From NCBI GenBank assembly GCA_913045375.1, contig CAJWQE010000008.1, forward strand, positions 1-62,704: a stretch of 62,704 nucleotides of DNA, in the 5' to 3' direction. This DNA comes from an uncultured Halieaceae bacterium. Lineage in GTDB: Bacteria; Pseudomonadota; Gammaproteobacteria; Pseudomonadales; Halieaceae. A program made the position numbers and the translations under genes. How positions within the stretch are numbered: the stretch's first letter is position 1; each line of letters starts with the position of its first letter. Below the pieces are notes generated by a model. That model worked only from the letters and a program-made list of their open reading frames with translations. It searched no databases and was not told the DNA's origin. Below, piece by piece: positions 42,800-52,377 of the stretch.

Positions 42800-43999
42800 G
42801 TGGGATTACGCAGTACCTTAGATAATCTCGAACCCCATTTTAAGCCGGGCGGTAAGTACGAATCGTGGTATGCGCTGTACGAAGCCGTCGACACGATTTT
42901 TTACAGCCCCTCAAGCGTGACCAAGTCCTCCGCGCACGTTCGCGATGGTATTGACCTCAAACGCATCATGATCACGGTGTGGTTCTGCACTTTCCCAGCC
43001 ATGTTCTATGGGATGTACAACATCGGCTACCAGGCAAATGAAGTGATTGCTGCCGGTGGTTATTCGCTTGAAGGTTGGCGCGGGGCGATTGTCGCGAGCC
43101 TGGGCGGTTTTGACCCAAATAGCTTGTGGGACAATTTCCTTTACGGTGCGGTCCATTTCCTTCCGCTATATGCCATCACGTTTATTGTCGGTGGTTTCTG
43201 GGAAGTCTTGTTCGCGATGAAGCGTGGCCACGAGATCAATGAGGGCTTCTTCGTTACGTCCATTCTCTTCACGCTGACATTGCCACCCGACCTGCCACTC
43301 TGGCAGGCGGCGATGGGTATTTCGTTCGGTATTGTTGTTGCAAAAGAGGTTTTTGGCGGTACGGGTAAAAACTTCCTCAACCCAGCGTTGACAGGCCGTG
43401 CTTTCCTTTACTTCGCTTATCCAGCGCAGTTGTCGGGTGACACTGTGTGGACGGCAGTCGACGGTTATTCCGGTGCGACAGCGCTTAGCGTTGTAGCAAC
43501 CGATGGTATGGCTGGCTTGACCACTGCTTACACCTGGTGGGATGCCTTCGTAGGCGCCATGCCAGGGTCTATTGGCGAGACGTCTACGCTGGCCATCATG
43601 ATCGGTGGCGGTGTCCTGCTTATTATGGGCATTGCGTCATGGCGCGTCGTCGCTGGCTGCTTCGCCGGCATGATTGCGTTCTCACTACTACTCAATGCAA
43701 TTGGCTCAGACAGCAACCCCATGTTTGCCATGCCGTGGTATTGGCACATGGTCATTGGAAGCTTCGCATTCGGTGCGTTCTTCATGGCCACTGACCCTGT
43801 ATCCGCCGCCATGACCAACAGCGGGCGATGGGCCTATGGTGCCCTGATTGGCGTCATGTGTGTGTTGATCCGTGTTGTTAACCCCGCATTCCCTGAGGGC
43901 ATGATGCTCGCCATCCTGTTCGCGAATCTATTTGCTCCGCTGTTTGATAACTTCGCGGTGCAAGCCAACATTAAAAGGAGACTCGCTCGTGTCAGCTAA
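42800..43999 (+). CDS. nqrB: Na+-NQR subunit B
   Basis: 399-aa membrane subunit with about ten helices. FMN is attached covalently to Thr227 in the SGAT motif ([12 protein letters not shown]) by the flavin transferase encoded downstream. Other conserved segments are [20 protein letters not shown] and [18 protein letters not shown]. It carries the main sodium path and riboflavin. The start is a GTG. Its 3' end overlaps nqrC by 11 bases. Confidence 0.96.
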   Translation: MGLRSTLDNLEPHFKPGGKYESWYALYEAVDTIFYSPSSVTKSSAHVRDGIDLKRIMITVWFCTFPAMFYGMYNIGYQANEVIAAGGYSLEGWRGAIVASLGGFDPNSLWDNFLYGAVHFLPLYAITFIVGGFWEVLFAMKRGHEINEGFFVTSILFTLTLPPDLPLWQAAMGISFGIVVAKEVFGGTGKNFLNPALTGRAFLYFAYPAQLSGDTVWTAVDGYSGATALSVVATDGMAGLTTAYTWWDAFVGAMPGSIGETSTLAIMIGGGVLLIMGIASWRVVAGCFAGMIAFSLLLNAIGSDSNPMFAMPWYWHMVIGSFAFGAFFMATDPVSAAMTNSGRWAYGALIGVMCVLIRVVNPAFPEGMMLAILFANLFAPLFDNFAVQANIKRRLARVS

Positions 44000-44765
44000 T
44001 AACGAGACGCTGTCTCGCGTACTCACGGTCGCGCTTGGACTCTGTATTGTCTGCTCGGTCGTCGTTTCCACAGCGGCGGTTGCCTTGAAGCCGCAACAGG
44101 AAGCGAACAAGGCGCGGGATCTAAAGCGCAATATTCTAATGGCGGGTGGTTTGTACGACCCCGAGCGAAGTGTAGAAGAGCAATTTGAAACAATCGAGGC
44201 TCGTGTAGTTGATCTGGATACAGGCTTGTTTGTCGACGACGTTGATCCTGCGACCTTTGATCAGCGCAAGTCATCGAAAGATCCTTCACAGTCTCGTGCG
44301 TTAAGTGGCGATGAGGATCCAGCGAAGATTATTCGTCGCGAGAATCGAGCCGTGGTTTACCTCGTGAACGACGGTAACGGTGGTCTTGATCGAATCATTT
44401 TACCGATTCACGGTTACGGCCTGTGGTCGACCTTATACGGTTTTGTTGCGCTTGAGTCTGACGCCAACACAATCGTAGGGCTTGGCTTTTATGAGCACGG
44501 AGAGACACCCGGGCTAGGCGGCGAGGTCGATAATCCGAGCTGGAAAGCAAAATGGTCCGGCAAGCTTGCTTACAAAGATGGTGACGTTGCTATTACCGTG
44601 CTGAAAGGAACCGTTAACCCTGCGTCTGCAGACGCGCAATGGCAGGTCGATGGTTTGTCCGGCGCAACGTTGACGACCAAAGGCGTCAGCAACCTTGTTC
44701 AATACTGGCTCGGTGAAGACGGCTTTGCGCCGCTTCTCGGCAACCTGCGTGGAGGTAATGCGTAA
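43989..44765 (+). CDS. nqrC: Na+-NQR subunit C
   Basis: 258-aa subunit with one N-terminal membrane helix ([20 protein letters not shown]) and a periplasmic flavin domain. The second covalent FMN is on Thr227 of [24 protein letters not shown] and [13 protein letters not shown] are conserved. The GTG at 43989 has AAGGAG eight bases upstream and overlaps nqrB. An upstream reading from 43932 lacks a ribosome site. nqrD follows with a one-base TAA/ATG overlap. Confidence 0.95.
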   Translation: MSANNETLSRVLTVALGLCIVCSVVVSTAAVALKPQQEANKARDLKRNILMAGGLYDPERSVEEQFETIEARVVDLDTGLFVDDVDPATFDQRKSSKDPSQSRALSGDEDPAKIIRRENRAVVYLVNDGNGGLDRIILPIHGYGLWSTLYGFVALESDANTIVGLGFYEHGETPGLGGEVDNPSWKAKWSGKLAYKDGDVAITVLKGTVNPASADAQWQVDGLSGATLTTKGVSNLVQYWLGEDGFAPLLGNLRGGNA

Positions 44766-45424
44766 TGAGTGTTCGCGAGACCTTATTTTCCCCTGTTATT
44801 CAGAACAACCCGATTGCGCTGCAGATCCTTGGCATTTGCTCTGCTCTGGCGGTGACATCATCGCTCCAGGTAAGCCTCGTCATGTCGGTTGCGCTCACAG
44901 CCGTGACAGCGTTCTCATCGTTCTTCATTTCCTGTATTCGGAGCTACATTCCATCGAGCATTCGTATCATCGTTCAAATGACCATTATTGCGTCGCTGGT
45001 GATAGTGGTTGACCAGATACTCAAGGCGGTCGCATACGACATCTCAAAACAGCTGAGCGTATTCGTGGGCTTGATCATCACGAATTGCATTGTGATGGGT
45101 CGTGCCGAGGCTTTTGCCATGAAGAACCCGCCGGTACCAAGCTTCTTAGATGGTTTGGGCAACGGGCTAGGTTATTCCTTTGTGCTTATTGTTGTCGGCG
45201 TAGTTCGTGAACTGTTCGGTGCTGGCTCTTTGATGGGCATCGAGATCCTTCCTGTCGTCACAGAAGGCGGTTGGTACAACCCCAATGGCTTATTATTACT
45301 CCCACCGAGTGCGTTCTTCCTTATCGGCTTCCTCATCTGGGCTATTCGAGCTGTGCAAACAGAGCAAGTCGAAGAGCCTGAGTTCAAGATTGCGAAGCAC
45401 ACAGCTGCAGAGGAGGGTGCGTAA
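44765..45424 (+). CDS. nqrD: Na+-NQR subunit D
   Basis: 219-aa integral membrane subunit with six helices, paralogous to NqrE. Conserved are [20 protein letters not shown], the cysteine-bearing [20 protein letters not shown] (ligand of the intramembrane iron centre with NqrE) and [16 protein letters not shown]. Coupled to nqrC and nqrE by one-base stop/start overlaps. Confidence 0.95.
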   Translation: MSVRETLFSPVIQNNPIALQILGICSALAVTSSLQVSLVMSVALTAVTAFSSFFISCIRSYIPSSIRIIVQMTIIASLVIVVDQILKAVAYDISKQLSVFVGLIITNCIVMGRAEAFAMKNPPVPSFLDGLGNGLGYSFVLIVVGVVRELFGAGSLMGIEILPVVTEGGWYNPNGLLLLPPSAFFLIGFLIWAIRAVQTEQVEEPEFKIAKHTAAEEGA

Positions 45425-46032
45425 TGGAACACTATTTAAGCCTCTTTGTGCGGGCGGTCTTCATTGAGAACATGGCCTTGGCTTGGTTCTTGGGTATGTG
45501 TACCTTCCTCGCCGTTTCGAAGAAAATCTCTGCCGCATTTGGCTTGGGTATCGCTGTGGTGGTGGTGCTCACCATTACCGTCCCCGTAAACAACCTGATT
45601 TATCAAAATCTGTTGGCGGATGGCGCTTTGGCGTGGGCGGGCTATCCCGATCTCGACCTGAGCTTCTTGGGCTTGCTGTCATACATTGGCGTTATCGCAG
45701 CTATGGTTCAGATTCTCGAGATGTTCCTCGATCGTTATGTGCCTGCGTTGTATTCGGCGCTCGGCGTTTTCCTGCCCCTCATCACAGTGAACTGCGCAAT
45801 CTTGGGAGCGTCACTACTGATGGTTGAGCGAAGCCTCGATTTTGGCGAGAGCGCGGTATTCGGGTTTGGTGCCGGCGTTGGCTGGGCACTAGCGATTGTT
45901 GCGCTTGCAGGCATTCGTGAGAAGTTGAAGTACAGCGATATTCCCGATGGGTTGCAGGGACTTGGCATAACCTTTATCACTGTGGGGCTGATGTCGCTCG
46001 GCTTCATGTCCTTCGGTGGTATCGATATTTAA
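45424..46032 (+). CDS. nqrE: Na+-NQR subunit E
   Basis: 202-aa membrane subunit with six helices, inverted in topology relative to Nqr[21 protein letters not shown] and [20 protein letters not shown] (cysteine for the intramembrane iron centre) are diagnostic. It completes the NqrD/E pair that carries electrons across the membrane. nqrF follows after 28 bases with TAGGAGAG as ribosome site. Confidence 0.95.
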   Translation: MEHYLSLFVRAVFIENMALAWFLGMCTFLAVSKKISAAFGLGIAVVVVLTITVPVNNLIYQNLLADGALAWAGYPDLDLSFLGLLSYIGVIAAMVQILEMFLDRYVPALYSALGVFLPLITVNCAILGASLLMVERSLDFGESAVFGFGAGVGWALAIVALAGIREKLKYSDIPDGLQGLGITFITVGLMSLGFMSFGGIDI

Positions 46033-46060
46033 TTGGCTACATAAGCTCTAGGAGAGATCT

Positions 46061-47284
46061 GTGTATACAACTATTTTCTTTGGCGTGGCGATGTTTACTG
46101 CCGTGGTTGTTGCCTTGGTAATGGTGATTCTGGCGGCGCGTAGCAAGCTCGTTGCGAGCGGTAATATCAACATCGAAATTAACGGGGAAAAGACGATTCA
46201 GGTGCCGGCCGGCGGTAAGCTGCTTCAGACGTTGGCCGACGCCGATCTGTTTCTGGCAAGTGCTTGTGGCGGTGGCGGTACCTGCGCACAGTGCAAGTGC
46301 GTGGTCTCTGAAGGTGGCGGCTCTTTACTTCCCACGGAGGAGAGCCATTTCACACGTCGTGAGGCGAACGAGGGCTGGAGACTCTCCTGTCAGACACCTG
46401 TTAAGCAGGATCTCAAGATTGAGATTCCGGAAGAGGTGTTTGGTGTTAAACAGTGGGAGTGCACCGTAGAGTCCAACGATAACGTTGCTACGTTCATCAA
46501 GGAGTTGGTCCTGAAGCTACCCGAAGGTGAGACTTGTGACTTCCGCGCTGGTGGCTACGTACAGCTCGAGTGCCCACCGCACGCGGTGAAGTTCTCAGAC
46601 TTCGATATCGGCGAAGAGTACCGAGGCGACTGGGAGCATTTTGGCTTCTTCAAGCTCGAATCTTCTTGCCCGGACACAACGATCCGAGCCTATTCAATGG
46701 CGAACTACCCAGAAGAGAAGGGTGTCGTTAAGTTCAACATTCGTGTTGCGACGCCACCGCCTCGCACGGAAGGACTGCCCCCCGGCATCATGTCGAGTTG
46801 GGTATTCAATCTGAAGCCTGGCGATAAGGTTAACGTTTACGGTCCGTTCGGAGAGTTTTTCGCGAAGGAAACCGACGCAGAGATGGTGTTCATCGGTGGT
46901 GGTGCGGGAATGGCACCGATGCGCTCGCATCTCTTCGATCAACTCCGTCGAATCAAGACAGACCGCAAAATCAGCTTTTGGTATGGCGCACGTTCGCTTC
47001 GCGAGATGTTCTACGTCGAGGACTACGACACACTTGCCGCTGAAAATGACAACTTCGACTGGCATGTGGCGTTATCTGACCCTCAGCCCGAAGATGATTG
47101 GGACGGCCTCACTGGATTTATCCACAACGTGCTGTTTGAACAGTACTTGAAGGACCACCCGGCACCCGAGGATTGCGAGTACTACATGTGTGGACCACCC
47201 ATGATGAACAAGGCGTGCATTGATATGCTTTTGGACCTGGGCGTAGAGCGCGAGAATATTTTCCTCGATGACTTTGGCGGTTAA
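46061..47284 (+). CDS. nqrF: Na+-NQR subunit F (NADH dehydrogenase)
   Basis: 407-aa entry subunit for NADH. One N-terminal anchor helix ([20 protein letters not shown]), a [2Fe-2S] ferredoxin domain with ligands Cys69, Cys75, Cys78 and Cys110 ([19 protein letters not shown]), then FAD (RAYSMANYP) and NADH domains ([31 protein letters not shown]). The start is a GTG. The gene end overlaps the apbE start by 17 bases, and a terminator-like hairpin begins 22 bases after its stop. Confidence 0.95.
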   Translation: MYTTIFFGVAMFTAVVVALVMVILAARSKLVASGNINIEINGEKTIQVPAGGKLLQTLADADLFLASACGGGGTCAQCKCVVSEGGGSLLPTEESHFTRREANEGWRLSCQTPVKQDLKIEIPEEVFGVKQWECTVESNDNVATFIKELVLKLPEGETCDFRAGGYVQLECPPHAVKFSDFDIGEEYRGDWEHFGFFKLESSCPDTTIRAYSMANYPEEKGVVKFNIRVATPPPRTEGLPPGIMSSWVFNLKPGDKVNVYGPFGEFFAKETDAEMVFIGGGAGMAPMRSHLFDQLRRIKTDRKISFWYGARSLREMFYVEDYDTLAAENDNFDWHVALSDPQPEDDWDGLTGFIHNVLFEQYLKDHPAPEDCEYYMCGPPMMNKACIDMLLDLGVERENIFLDDFGG

Positions 47285-48335
47285 TCACTTGTCGTCACTG
47301 CTTCGAAGGCCAGCCATCGTGCTGGCCTTTTTGCTATGGCTGAGCGGCTGTCAAAAGGCGCCTGAGGGCGTACAGCTCTCTGGGCCTATATTCGGGACCC
47401 AGTGGAGCCTGATCTACCATGGAGTGGATGAGTCGGTAACGGAAGAAAAGGTCAAGGAGGCGCTTTTAGAGTCCTTCTCGGTGGTTGATGACAGTATGAA
47501 CCACTACCTCCCATCTTCGACGCTGAGCGAGCTGAATCGGCTTCCGGCCATGGAGGTCATGGAGGTCGATTGGGACTTCGCATTGGTCTTCAATACGGCG
47601 CTCGATATCTACTATGCGACAGATGGTGCTTACGACCCGTCGGTTTCTCCCTTGATCAATCTTTGGGGGTTTGGTCCAGAGGGCGTCACTAAACGTCCTA
47701 CTGACGAGGAAATTGCTGCCGTCGAGCCCTTTGTTGGCTTAGATGAGTTCGCGTGGGATCTATCGACGCGCGGCTTCGTGAAGCGTGACAGCAAGGCCAC
47801 ACTGGATTTTTCGTCAATTGCTAAGGGATATGCTGTTGATATTGCCGCGGACTCGCTGGATGAGTTGGGGTTGGAGCACTTCATGTTGGAAGTTGGTGGA
47901 GAGATTCAGGTTCGTGGTACGAGTCCTCGTGGCGATGCCTGGCGTTTAGCCGTAGAGCGTCCCACACCCGGCAGTCGCGGACAGATTTTCACTGCTATTG
48001 AAGTAAAAGACATTGGTGTGGCCACCTCCGGTGATTATCGAAACTTTTTTGAGGATGGGGGACGGCGCTTCTCTCATTTGATCGATCCACGAACTGGCTA
48101 CCCGATAGAGCATGATCTTGTGTCGGCAACCGTGGTGCACCCGTCGACCATGATTGCGGATGCATGGGCCACGGCCCTCATGGTTGTGGGTACTGAGGAA
48201 GCGTTGAGGTTGGCGGACGTCTACGAGCTGGCAGTCTTTCTCATTTCGCGTGAGGACGACCAGCTGGTAAGCTCACACAACGACGCTATGACTCAGTGGC
48301 TAATGGAGCCCAAAGTAGGGGGAGAGGCAGAGTGA
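47268..48335 (+). CDS. apbE: FAD:protein FMN transferase (NQR flavinylation)
   Basis: 355-aa lipoprotein flavin transferase that attaches FMN to the SGAT threonines of NqrB and NqrC. A signal with lipobox LSGC (Cys28) precedes [15 protein letters not shown], the [17 protein letters not shown] motif, [16 protein letters not shown] and the C-terminal [11 protein letters not shown], which supplies metal and FAD ligands. The ATG at 47268 overlaps nqrF. A TTG at 47289 is an alternative start and would shorten the signal by seven residues. An intrinsic-terminator-like hairpin at 47306-47332 encodes part of the signal peptide. Confidence 0.94.
   Translation: MTLAVNHLSSLLRRPAIVLAFLLWLSGCQKAPEGVQLSGPIFGTQWSLIYHGVDESVTEEKVKEALLESFSVVDDSMNHYLPSSTLSELNRLPAMEVMEVDWDFALVFNTALDIYYATDGAYDPSVSPLINLWGFGPEGVTKRPTDEEIAAVEPFVGLDEFAWDLSTRGFVKRDSKATLDFSSIAKGYAVDIAADSLDELGLEHFMLEVGGEIQVRGTSPRGDAWRLAVERPTPGSRGQIFTAIEVKDIGVATSGDYRNFFEDGGRRFSHLIDPRTGYPIEHDLVSATVVHPSTMIADAWATALMVVGTEEALRLADVYELAVFLISREDDQLVSSHNDAMTQWLMEPKVGGEAE
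47306..47332 (+). terminator. Intrinsic terminator-like hairpin inside apbE
   Basis: AAGGCCAGC-CATCGT-GCTGGCCTT gives a perfect nine-pair, GC-rich stem with a six-base loop, and T continues to 47332 (five T in all). It starts 22 bases after the nqrF stop but within the first codons of apbE (encoding RRPAIVLAF). It could terminate most nqr transcripts and let a fraction through to apbE-nqrM. Confidence 0.7.
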
Positions 48336-48559
48336 TCTTCGTACTAACATTTTTAGCGTTTGCGCTCATTGTCGCCGCGATGTCTGTTGGCGTGATGGCA
48401 GGTCGCGACCCTATAAAGGGGTCCTGCGGCGGAATTGGAGCTCTGGGCATTGATCAGTCCTGCGAGATTTGTGGTGGTGATCCACAGCGCTGTGAAACCG
48501 AAACACGCTCTGATAGCTCAAAACCCGGAGCTATCGAATTCGATCCCACTGAACGCTAA
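48332..48559 (+). CDS. nqrM: Na+-NQR maturation factor NqrM
   Basis: 75-aa protein of the DUF539/NqrM family. One membrane helix (FVLTFLAFALIVAAMSVGVM) is followed by a four-cysteine motif at Cys32, Cys44, Cys47 and Cys54 (SCGGIGALGIDQSCEICGG). It is needed to deliver iron to the NqrD/E centre in studied bacteria. The GTG at 48332 overlaps the apbE stop as GTGA and has GGGGGAGAGG upstream, which fixes the start. lolC follows with a one-base overlap. Confidence 0.93.
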   Translation: MIFVLTFLAFALIVAAMSVGVMAGRDPIKGSCGGIGALGIDQSCEICGGDPQRCETETRSDSSKPGAIEFDPTER

Positions 48560-49788
48560 TGTCCTCCCGCTTGGAACTCACAATCGCGAGGCGACTGAGT
48601 TTCAGTAGAGAACAACGTGCTTTTACCCGCGGCGTGTCGATTTTTGCCGCGCTCGGTATGGCACTGGGGGTCTCGAGTCTCATCGTTGTTCTGTCCGTAA
48701 TGAACGGTCTCGCAGGTGAACTTACTGGCCGACTCTTGAAGGCGGTTCCGCATCTTGAAGTGAGTAATGTCGCCGCTGCCTCTAACGTCATCGAGACAAC
48801 AGAGCTGAACGGGCTCACCTTCAATCATACACCCTACATCCGTCGTCAGCTGATGCTACGCGGCGACTTCTCGTCCTCTGGAGCTGAGCTGACCGGCGTC
48901 GGTGCAATGAACCCGGAGCTCTTCTCTATGACGGTTCTGGAGGGTGATCTTGGTGATGTGGCATCTGAGCGCTTTCATGTAGCGCTTGGAGAGGTCCTCG
49001 CGCGTAATCTTGGCGTTGGCGTGGGCGACACCATTGACGCGGTGCTTCCTCAGGTCGCCATAACACCGCTGGGTTTATTACCACGCTATCGGAAACTCAC
49101 AGTAGCGGCTGTGGTCGCCGTTGGAGCCAGCCCCGACGCGACACTGGCACTGACATCTTTGGAAACAGCTCGAAAGCTGAGTAGAGCAGCGGACGCAGAC
49201 GGTATTCGATTGCAGCTGTCGGACCCCTATCGTGCGCGCGAACTTGCTCAACTCATTCGTTTAAAGAGTGACGGTGCTTTGACTCCGGTAACCTGGGCCG
49301 AGACCTATCAATCGCTGTTCGCTGCCATTCGAATGGAAAAGCTCATGGTGAGTGTTCTTTTGTCAGCCCTGATAGCCGTTGCAGCGTTCAGTGTTATTTC
49401 TTCGCTCACAATGTCAGTGGCCGAGAAGCGCTCGGATATTGCCTCTCTGCGGGTGCTGGGCTTAACGCCTGCAAACATTCGGGCGGTGTTTATGCTGCAT
49501 GGCTTATACCTGGCTCTGCTCGGGATAGCTGTAGGTCTGATGCTGGGGCTCATTGTGACAACTAATCTTGAAGCATTCATGCGGGTATTGGATACCGTAT
49601 TTGGGTGGACGCTGTTTGACCCAGATGTCTATTACATTGGTGGACTGCCTACCGATTTGCAGTGGCGTGACGTTGCCTACATCCTCATGGGTTCTCTGGT
49701 TCTTAGTCTCATTGCAGCGGTGTATCCCGCGCATCGTGCAAGTAAGATCTCACCTGTGCTGGCGCTGGATGGCTTGGAGGCTGCATGA
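48559..49788 (+). CDS. lolC: Lipoprotein-releasing ABC permease (LolC/LolE)
   Basis: 409-aa FtsX-like permease with one N-terminal helix, a large periplasmic domain and three C-terminal helices. Conserved are SFSREQRAFTRGVSIFAALG, LIVVLSVMNGLAGELTGRLL and VISSLTMSVAEKRSDIASLR. With LolD and the second permease it extracts outer-membrane lipoproteins to LolA. Which of the two permeases is LolC and which LolE is assigned by order only. It overlaps nqrM by one base and lolD by four. Confidence 0.92.
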   Translation: MSSRLELTIARRLSFSREQRAFTRGVSIFAALGMALGVSSLIVVLSVMNGLAGELTGRLLKAVPHLEVSNVAAASNVIETTELNGLTFNHTPYIRRQLMLRGDFSSSGAELTGVGAMNPELFSMTVLEGDLGDVASERFHVALGEVLARNLGVGVGDTIDAVLPQVAITPLGLLPRYRKLTVAAVVAVGASPDATLALTSLETARKLSRAADADGIRLQLSDPYRARELAQLIRLKSDGALTPVTWAETYQSLFAAIRMEKLMVSVLLSALIAVAAFSVISSLTMSVAEKRSDIASLRVLGLTPANIRAVFMLHGLYLALLGIAVGLMLGLIVTTNLEAFMRVLDTVFGWTLFDPDVYYIGGLPTDLQWRDVAYILMGSLVLSLIAAVYPAHRASKISPVLALDGLEAA

Positions 49789-50459
49789 GTATTTTATCGG
49801 CTGTAGGGATTTCAAAACGATACGACTCAGCTGTTGGCAGCGTCTCAGTACTCAATGATCTCAATTTTGAGCTCAATGCGGGTGATCGTGTTGCCATCGT
49901 TGGCGCCTCGGGAGCAGGTAAGTCCACGCTTTTAAACGTACTGGGTGGATTGGATAGAGCGACGTCAGGAAAAGTGCTTCTTGGCGACAAGGACCTTGCG
50001 AGCCTCGACGAGAAAGCCTTGTGCAATTGGAGAAACAAGAACCTTGGTTTCGTTTTTCAGTTCCACCACTTAATGCCTGAATTTTCGGCGCTGGAGGCCG
50101 TAGCGATGCCCGCTCAAATTGCCGGAAAATCCGCTAAAGATGCGCTTGTGATGGCAGAGGAGCTCCTTGTTGCGCTAGGTCTGTCGGAGCGGCTACATCA
50201 CCGACCAAGTCGTCTCTCGGGTGGCGAAAAGCAGCGTGTCGCCATTGGTAGGGCGCTAATCAATCGGCCCCTGTGCCTGCTGATGGACGAACCGACGGGT
50301 AATTTAGATCCCAAGACTGCTGAGTCCGTTATGCGATTGATGCATGATGTTGTCTTCAAGGACACCGGTTTTGTGATTGTCACTCACGATCCTGTGATCG
50401 CTGAAAGCACGGATCGACAGTATGAGCTGTCTAACGGCCAGTTAATCGAGCGTGTCTGA
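49785..50459 (+). CDS. lolD: Lipoprotein-releasing ABC ATPase LolD
   Basis: 224-aa MacB/LolD-type ATPase. Walker A is GASGAGKST, the Q-loop is FVFQFHHLMPEFSA, signature LSGGEKQRVAIGRAL and Walker B LCLLMDEPTGNLD, then the switch His in VIVTHDP. The FQFHHLMPEF segment contains the LolC/E-contacting motif. It powers lipoprotein release to LolA. The start ATG overlaps the upstream permease. Confidence 0.95.
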   Translation: MSILSAVGISKRYDSAVGSVSVLNDLNFELNAGDRVAIVGASGAGKSTLLNVLGGLDRATSGKVLLGDKDLASLDEKALCNWRNKNLGFVFQFHHLMPEFSALEAVAMPAQIAGKSAKDALVMAEELLVALGLSERLHHRPSRLSGGEKQRVAIGRALINRPLCLLMDEPTGNLDPKTAESVMRLMHDVVFKDTGFVIVTHDPVIAESTDRQYELSNGQLIERV

Positions 50460-50462
50460 CTG

Positions 50463-51668
50463 ATGCGGCGTCTTCACTGGGATATCGCGCTGCGTCAGGC
50501 ATACGATCCCGGACACGGCTTATCAGCGTTTCTATCGCGACTGTCCGTTTTCGGCATGGTCATTGCGATATCACTACTCTTGGCTGCGCTATCGGTTATG
50601 AATGGTTTTGAACGCGAGATGCGCGTTCGGATACTGAATTTAGTGCCGCACGTCACTATACGTGGTTTTGCCTCCGAGGATGATTGGGCCCAAGTACAGG
50701 CCGATTTGGCGCAATTGGAGAGCGTAACTCGACAGAACCGCTTTACGGACATCGATGCTCTGTTGGTTGCTCAGGGCAACGCGCATGTCACTCGCTTAAC
50801 CATTGCTGAAAACGGCGCACTTGAGCCCTACAAGGAGCATTTGCGACCGGAAGTGGATTCACTAGGTTCCCGAGAGCTTGTGATCGGCGCTCACCTGGCA
50901 GCCACACTAGGACTCACGGTTGGGGACAGCGTATCCACGTTGTTCTCTTCAGGTGGTTATCAGAACACCCTTCGGCCTGGAACACTGCAGATCGTCTCTC
51001 TGCTCGAATCAGATACGGAAATAGACCATGTCTTTTCAATGACGGGCCAAGGGTCTGTTGAGATTGATGAGTCGTCTCAGGGCAGTGCACTCGCAGTGAA
51101 TCTCATTGACCCTCTTGAGGCTCCTCAGTTAGCGCGCTATCTGCGCCAGACGCTCCCGCCCGCCTTTTGGGTGACCGATTGGACGGCAGCGCAGGGCAAT
51201 CTGTATCAGGCCATTCAGTTGTCACGACAGATCGTTGCGCTAATGTTGGCCTCTCTCTTGATCATTGCCATGTTTAACGTAGTCACCTCGCTTGTGCTCG
51301 TAGTTTCCGATCGACGTGCGCCATCGTCCATGCTTAGAGCCATAGGCTTAACCTCGAGCGATATCGCTCAGATATTTGTCATTCAGGGCACGATGATTGG
51401 TGTCGGTGGAGCGGTCTTGGGTGCTGGATTGGGCTTGTTGCTGGCGTTAGTAACGCCGTCGCTCGTGCAGTTCATTGAGTTGGGGACGGGCAGTCCGTTG
51501 CTGGATACTGCCGTGTATCCGCTGGCCTATGTCCCAGTCGATATTCGATTGGAAGACTTCCTGCTGGTCCCGGGAGTGGCTTTGGTGCTTTCGATCGTGT
51601 CTTGCTCACTGCCCGCGTTTGCAGCCGCGAGATTGCCCATTACCGAAGGATTGCGAGAATCGCGTTAG
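50463..51668 (+). CDS. lolE: Lipoprotein-releasing ABC permease (LolE/LolC)
   Basis: 401-aa second FtsX-like permease of the Lol exporter. Conserved are FLSRLSVFGMVIAISLLLAA, LSVMNGFEREMRVRILNLVP, MLASLLIIAMFNVVTSLVLV and DRRAPSSMLRAIGLTSSDIA. It pairs with the lolC product around LolD. The start ATG follows lolD after three bases. Its end overlaps the convergent DUF2062 gene by four bases. Confidence 0.92.
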   Translation: MRRLHWDIALRQAYDPGHGLSAFLSRLSVFGMVIAISLLLAALSVMNGFEREMRVRILNLVPHVTIRGFASEDDWAQVQADLAQLESVTRQNRFTDIDALLVAQGNAHVTRLTIAENGALEPYKEHLRPEVDSLGSRELVIGAHLAATLGLTVGDSVSTLFSSGGYQNTLRPGTLQIVSLLESDTEIDHVFSMTGQGSVEIDESSQGSALAVNLIDPLEAPQLARYLRQTLPPAFWVTDWTAAQGNLYQAIQLSRQIVALMLASLLIIAMFNVVTSLVLVVSDRRAPSSMLRAIGLTSSDIAQIFVIQGTMIGVGGAVLGAGLGLLLALVTPSLVQFIELGTGSPLLDTAVYPLAYVPVDIRLEDFLLVPGVALVLSIVSCSLPAFAAARLPITEGLRESR

Positions 51669-52225
51669 CGGAGGTTACCGTTTCTCTCGCTTTTTTTCTG
51701 CGCTTTTCTTTCACGACGCCGACGTGCTCTCTCCGAGATTCGCTGTGCTATCCGTAATCGCCACAGACCGTCGGCGATGAAATAGCCGAAAAACGCAACG
51801 AGGACCCCCATAACAAAACAGCCCACTAGGAAGGAGGGCCAAATGCTCAGTAGCTCTGGGCTTGTGGGATCAAGCCAGTCAACAGCGCTGGCATCAATGA
51901 CAGGTGCATTAAGCAAAGCGCTACCCAGGAGATAGGCCGCAAGGTAAATCACCGGCATCGTCAGCGGGTTCGTGATGAAAATGAGTGAAAACGCCAACGG
52001 CACGTTGGCACCAACTCTAATCGCTACAAAAACCGCAACGATCATCTGACCTGGAAGCGGCACCATCGAGCAAAAAAGACCAATCGCCGTAGCACGTGCG
52101 ATAGAGGTTCGACTGATATGCCAAAGTTCGTGTCGATCGAACAGATCTCTAAACATACCCAACCCCTTTACATCCCTGAGGCGTGCTGGCGTGGGTAGAA
52201 ATTTTCTGAGTGACCGCTTGGGCAT
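51665..52225 (-). CDS. DUF2062 membrane protein
   Basis: 186-aa protein of the DUF2062 family: a basic N-terminus (MPKRSLRKFLPTP), SRTSIARATAIGLFCSMVPL, helices MIVAVFVAIRVGANVPLAFS and TNPLTMPVIYLAAYLLGSAL, and a C-terminal helix then a highly basic Arg/Lys tail. Two to three membrane spans. It commonly neighbours comEC and lol genes in gammaproteobacteria. Function unknown. It is divergent from comEC across a 152-base gap in which I see no clear site. Confidence 0.82.
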   Translation of the reverse strand: MPKRSLRKFLPTPARLRDVKGLGMFRDLFDRHELWHISRTSIARATAIGLFCSMVPLPGQMIVAVFVAIRVGANVPLAFSLIFITNPLTMPVIYLAAYLLGSALLNAPVIDASAVDWLDPTSPELLSIWPSFLVGCFVMGVLVAFFGYFIADGLWRLRIAQRISERARRRRERKAQKKSERNGNLR

Positions 52226-52377
52226 AGTTACCGCTAAATTATTTTTATACAGACCTTTATCCGCTTATTTCAGCTCGTAAGGGCCTGCTGTTCTTCCAAC
52301 TTACTAGGACTGTTCACAGTCTTCGATATACACCACAAGTATGGAGGGGATGGCTTAAGTCCGCCACGCTCGAGCGA

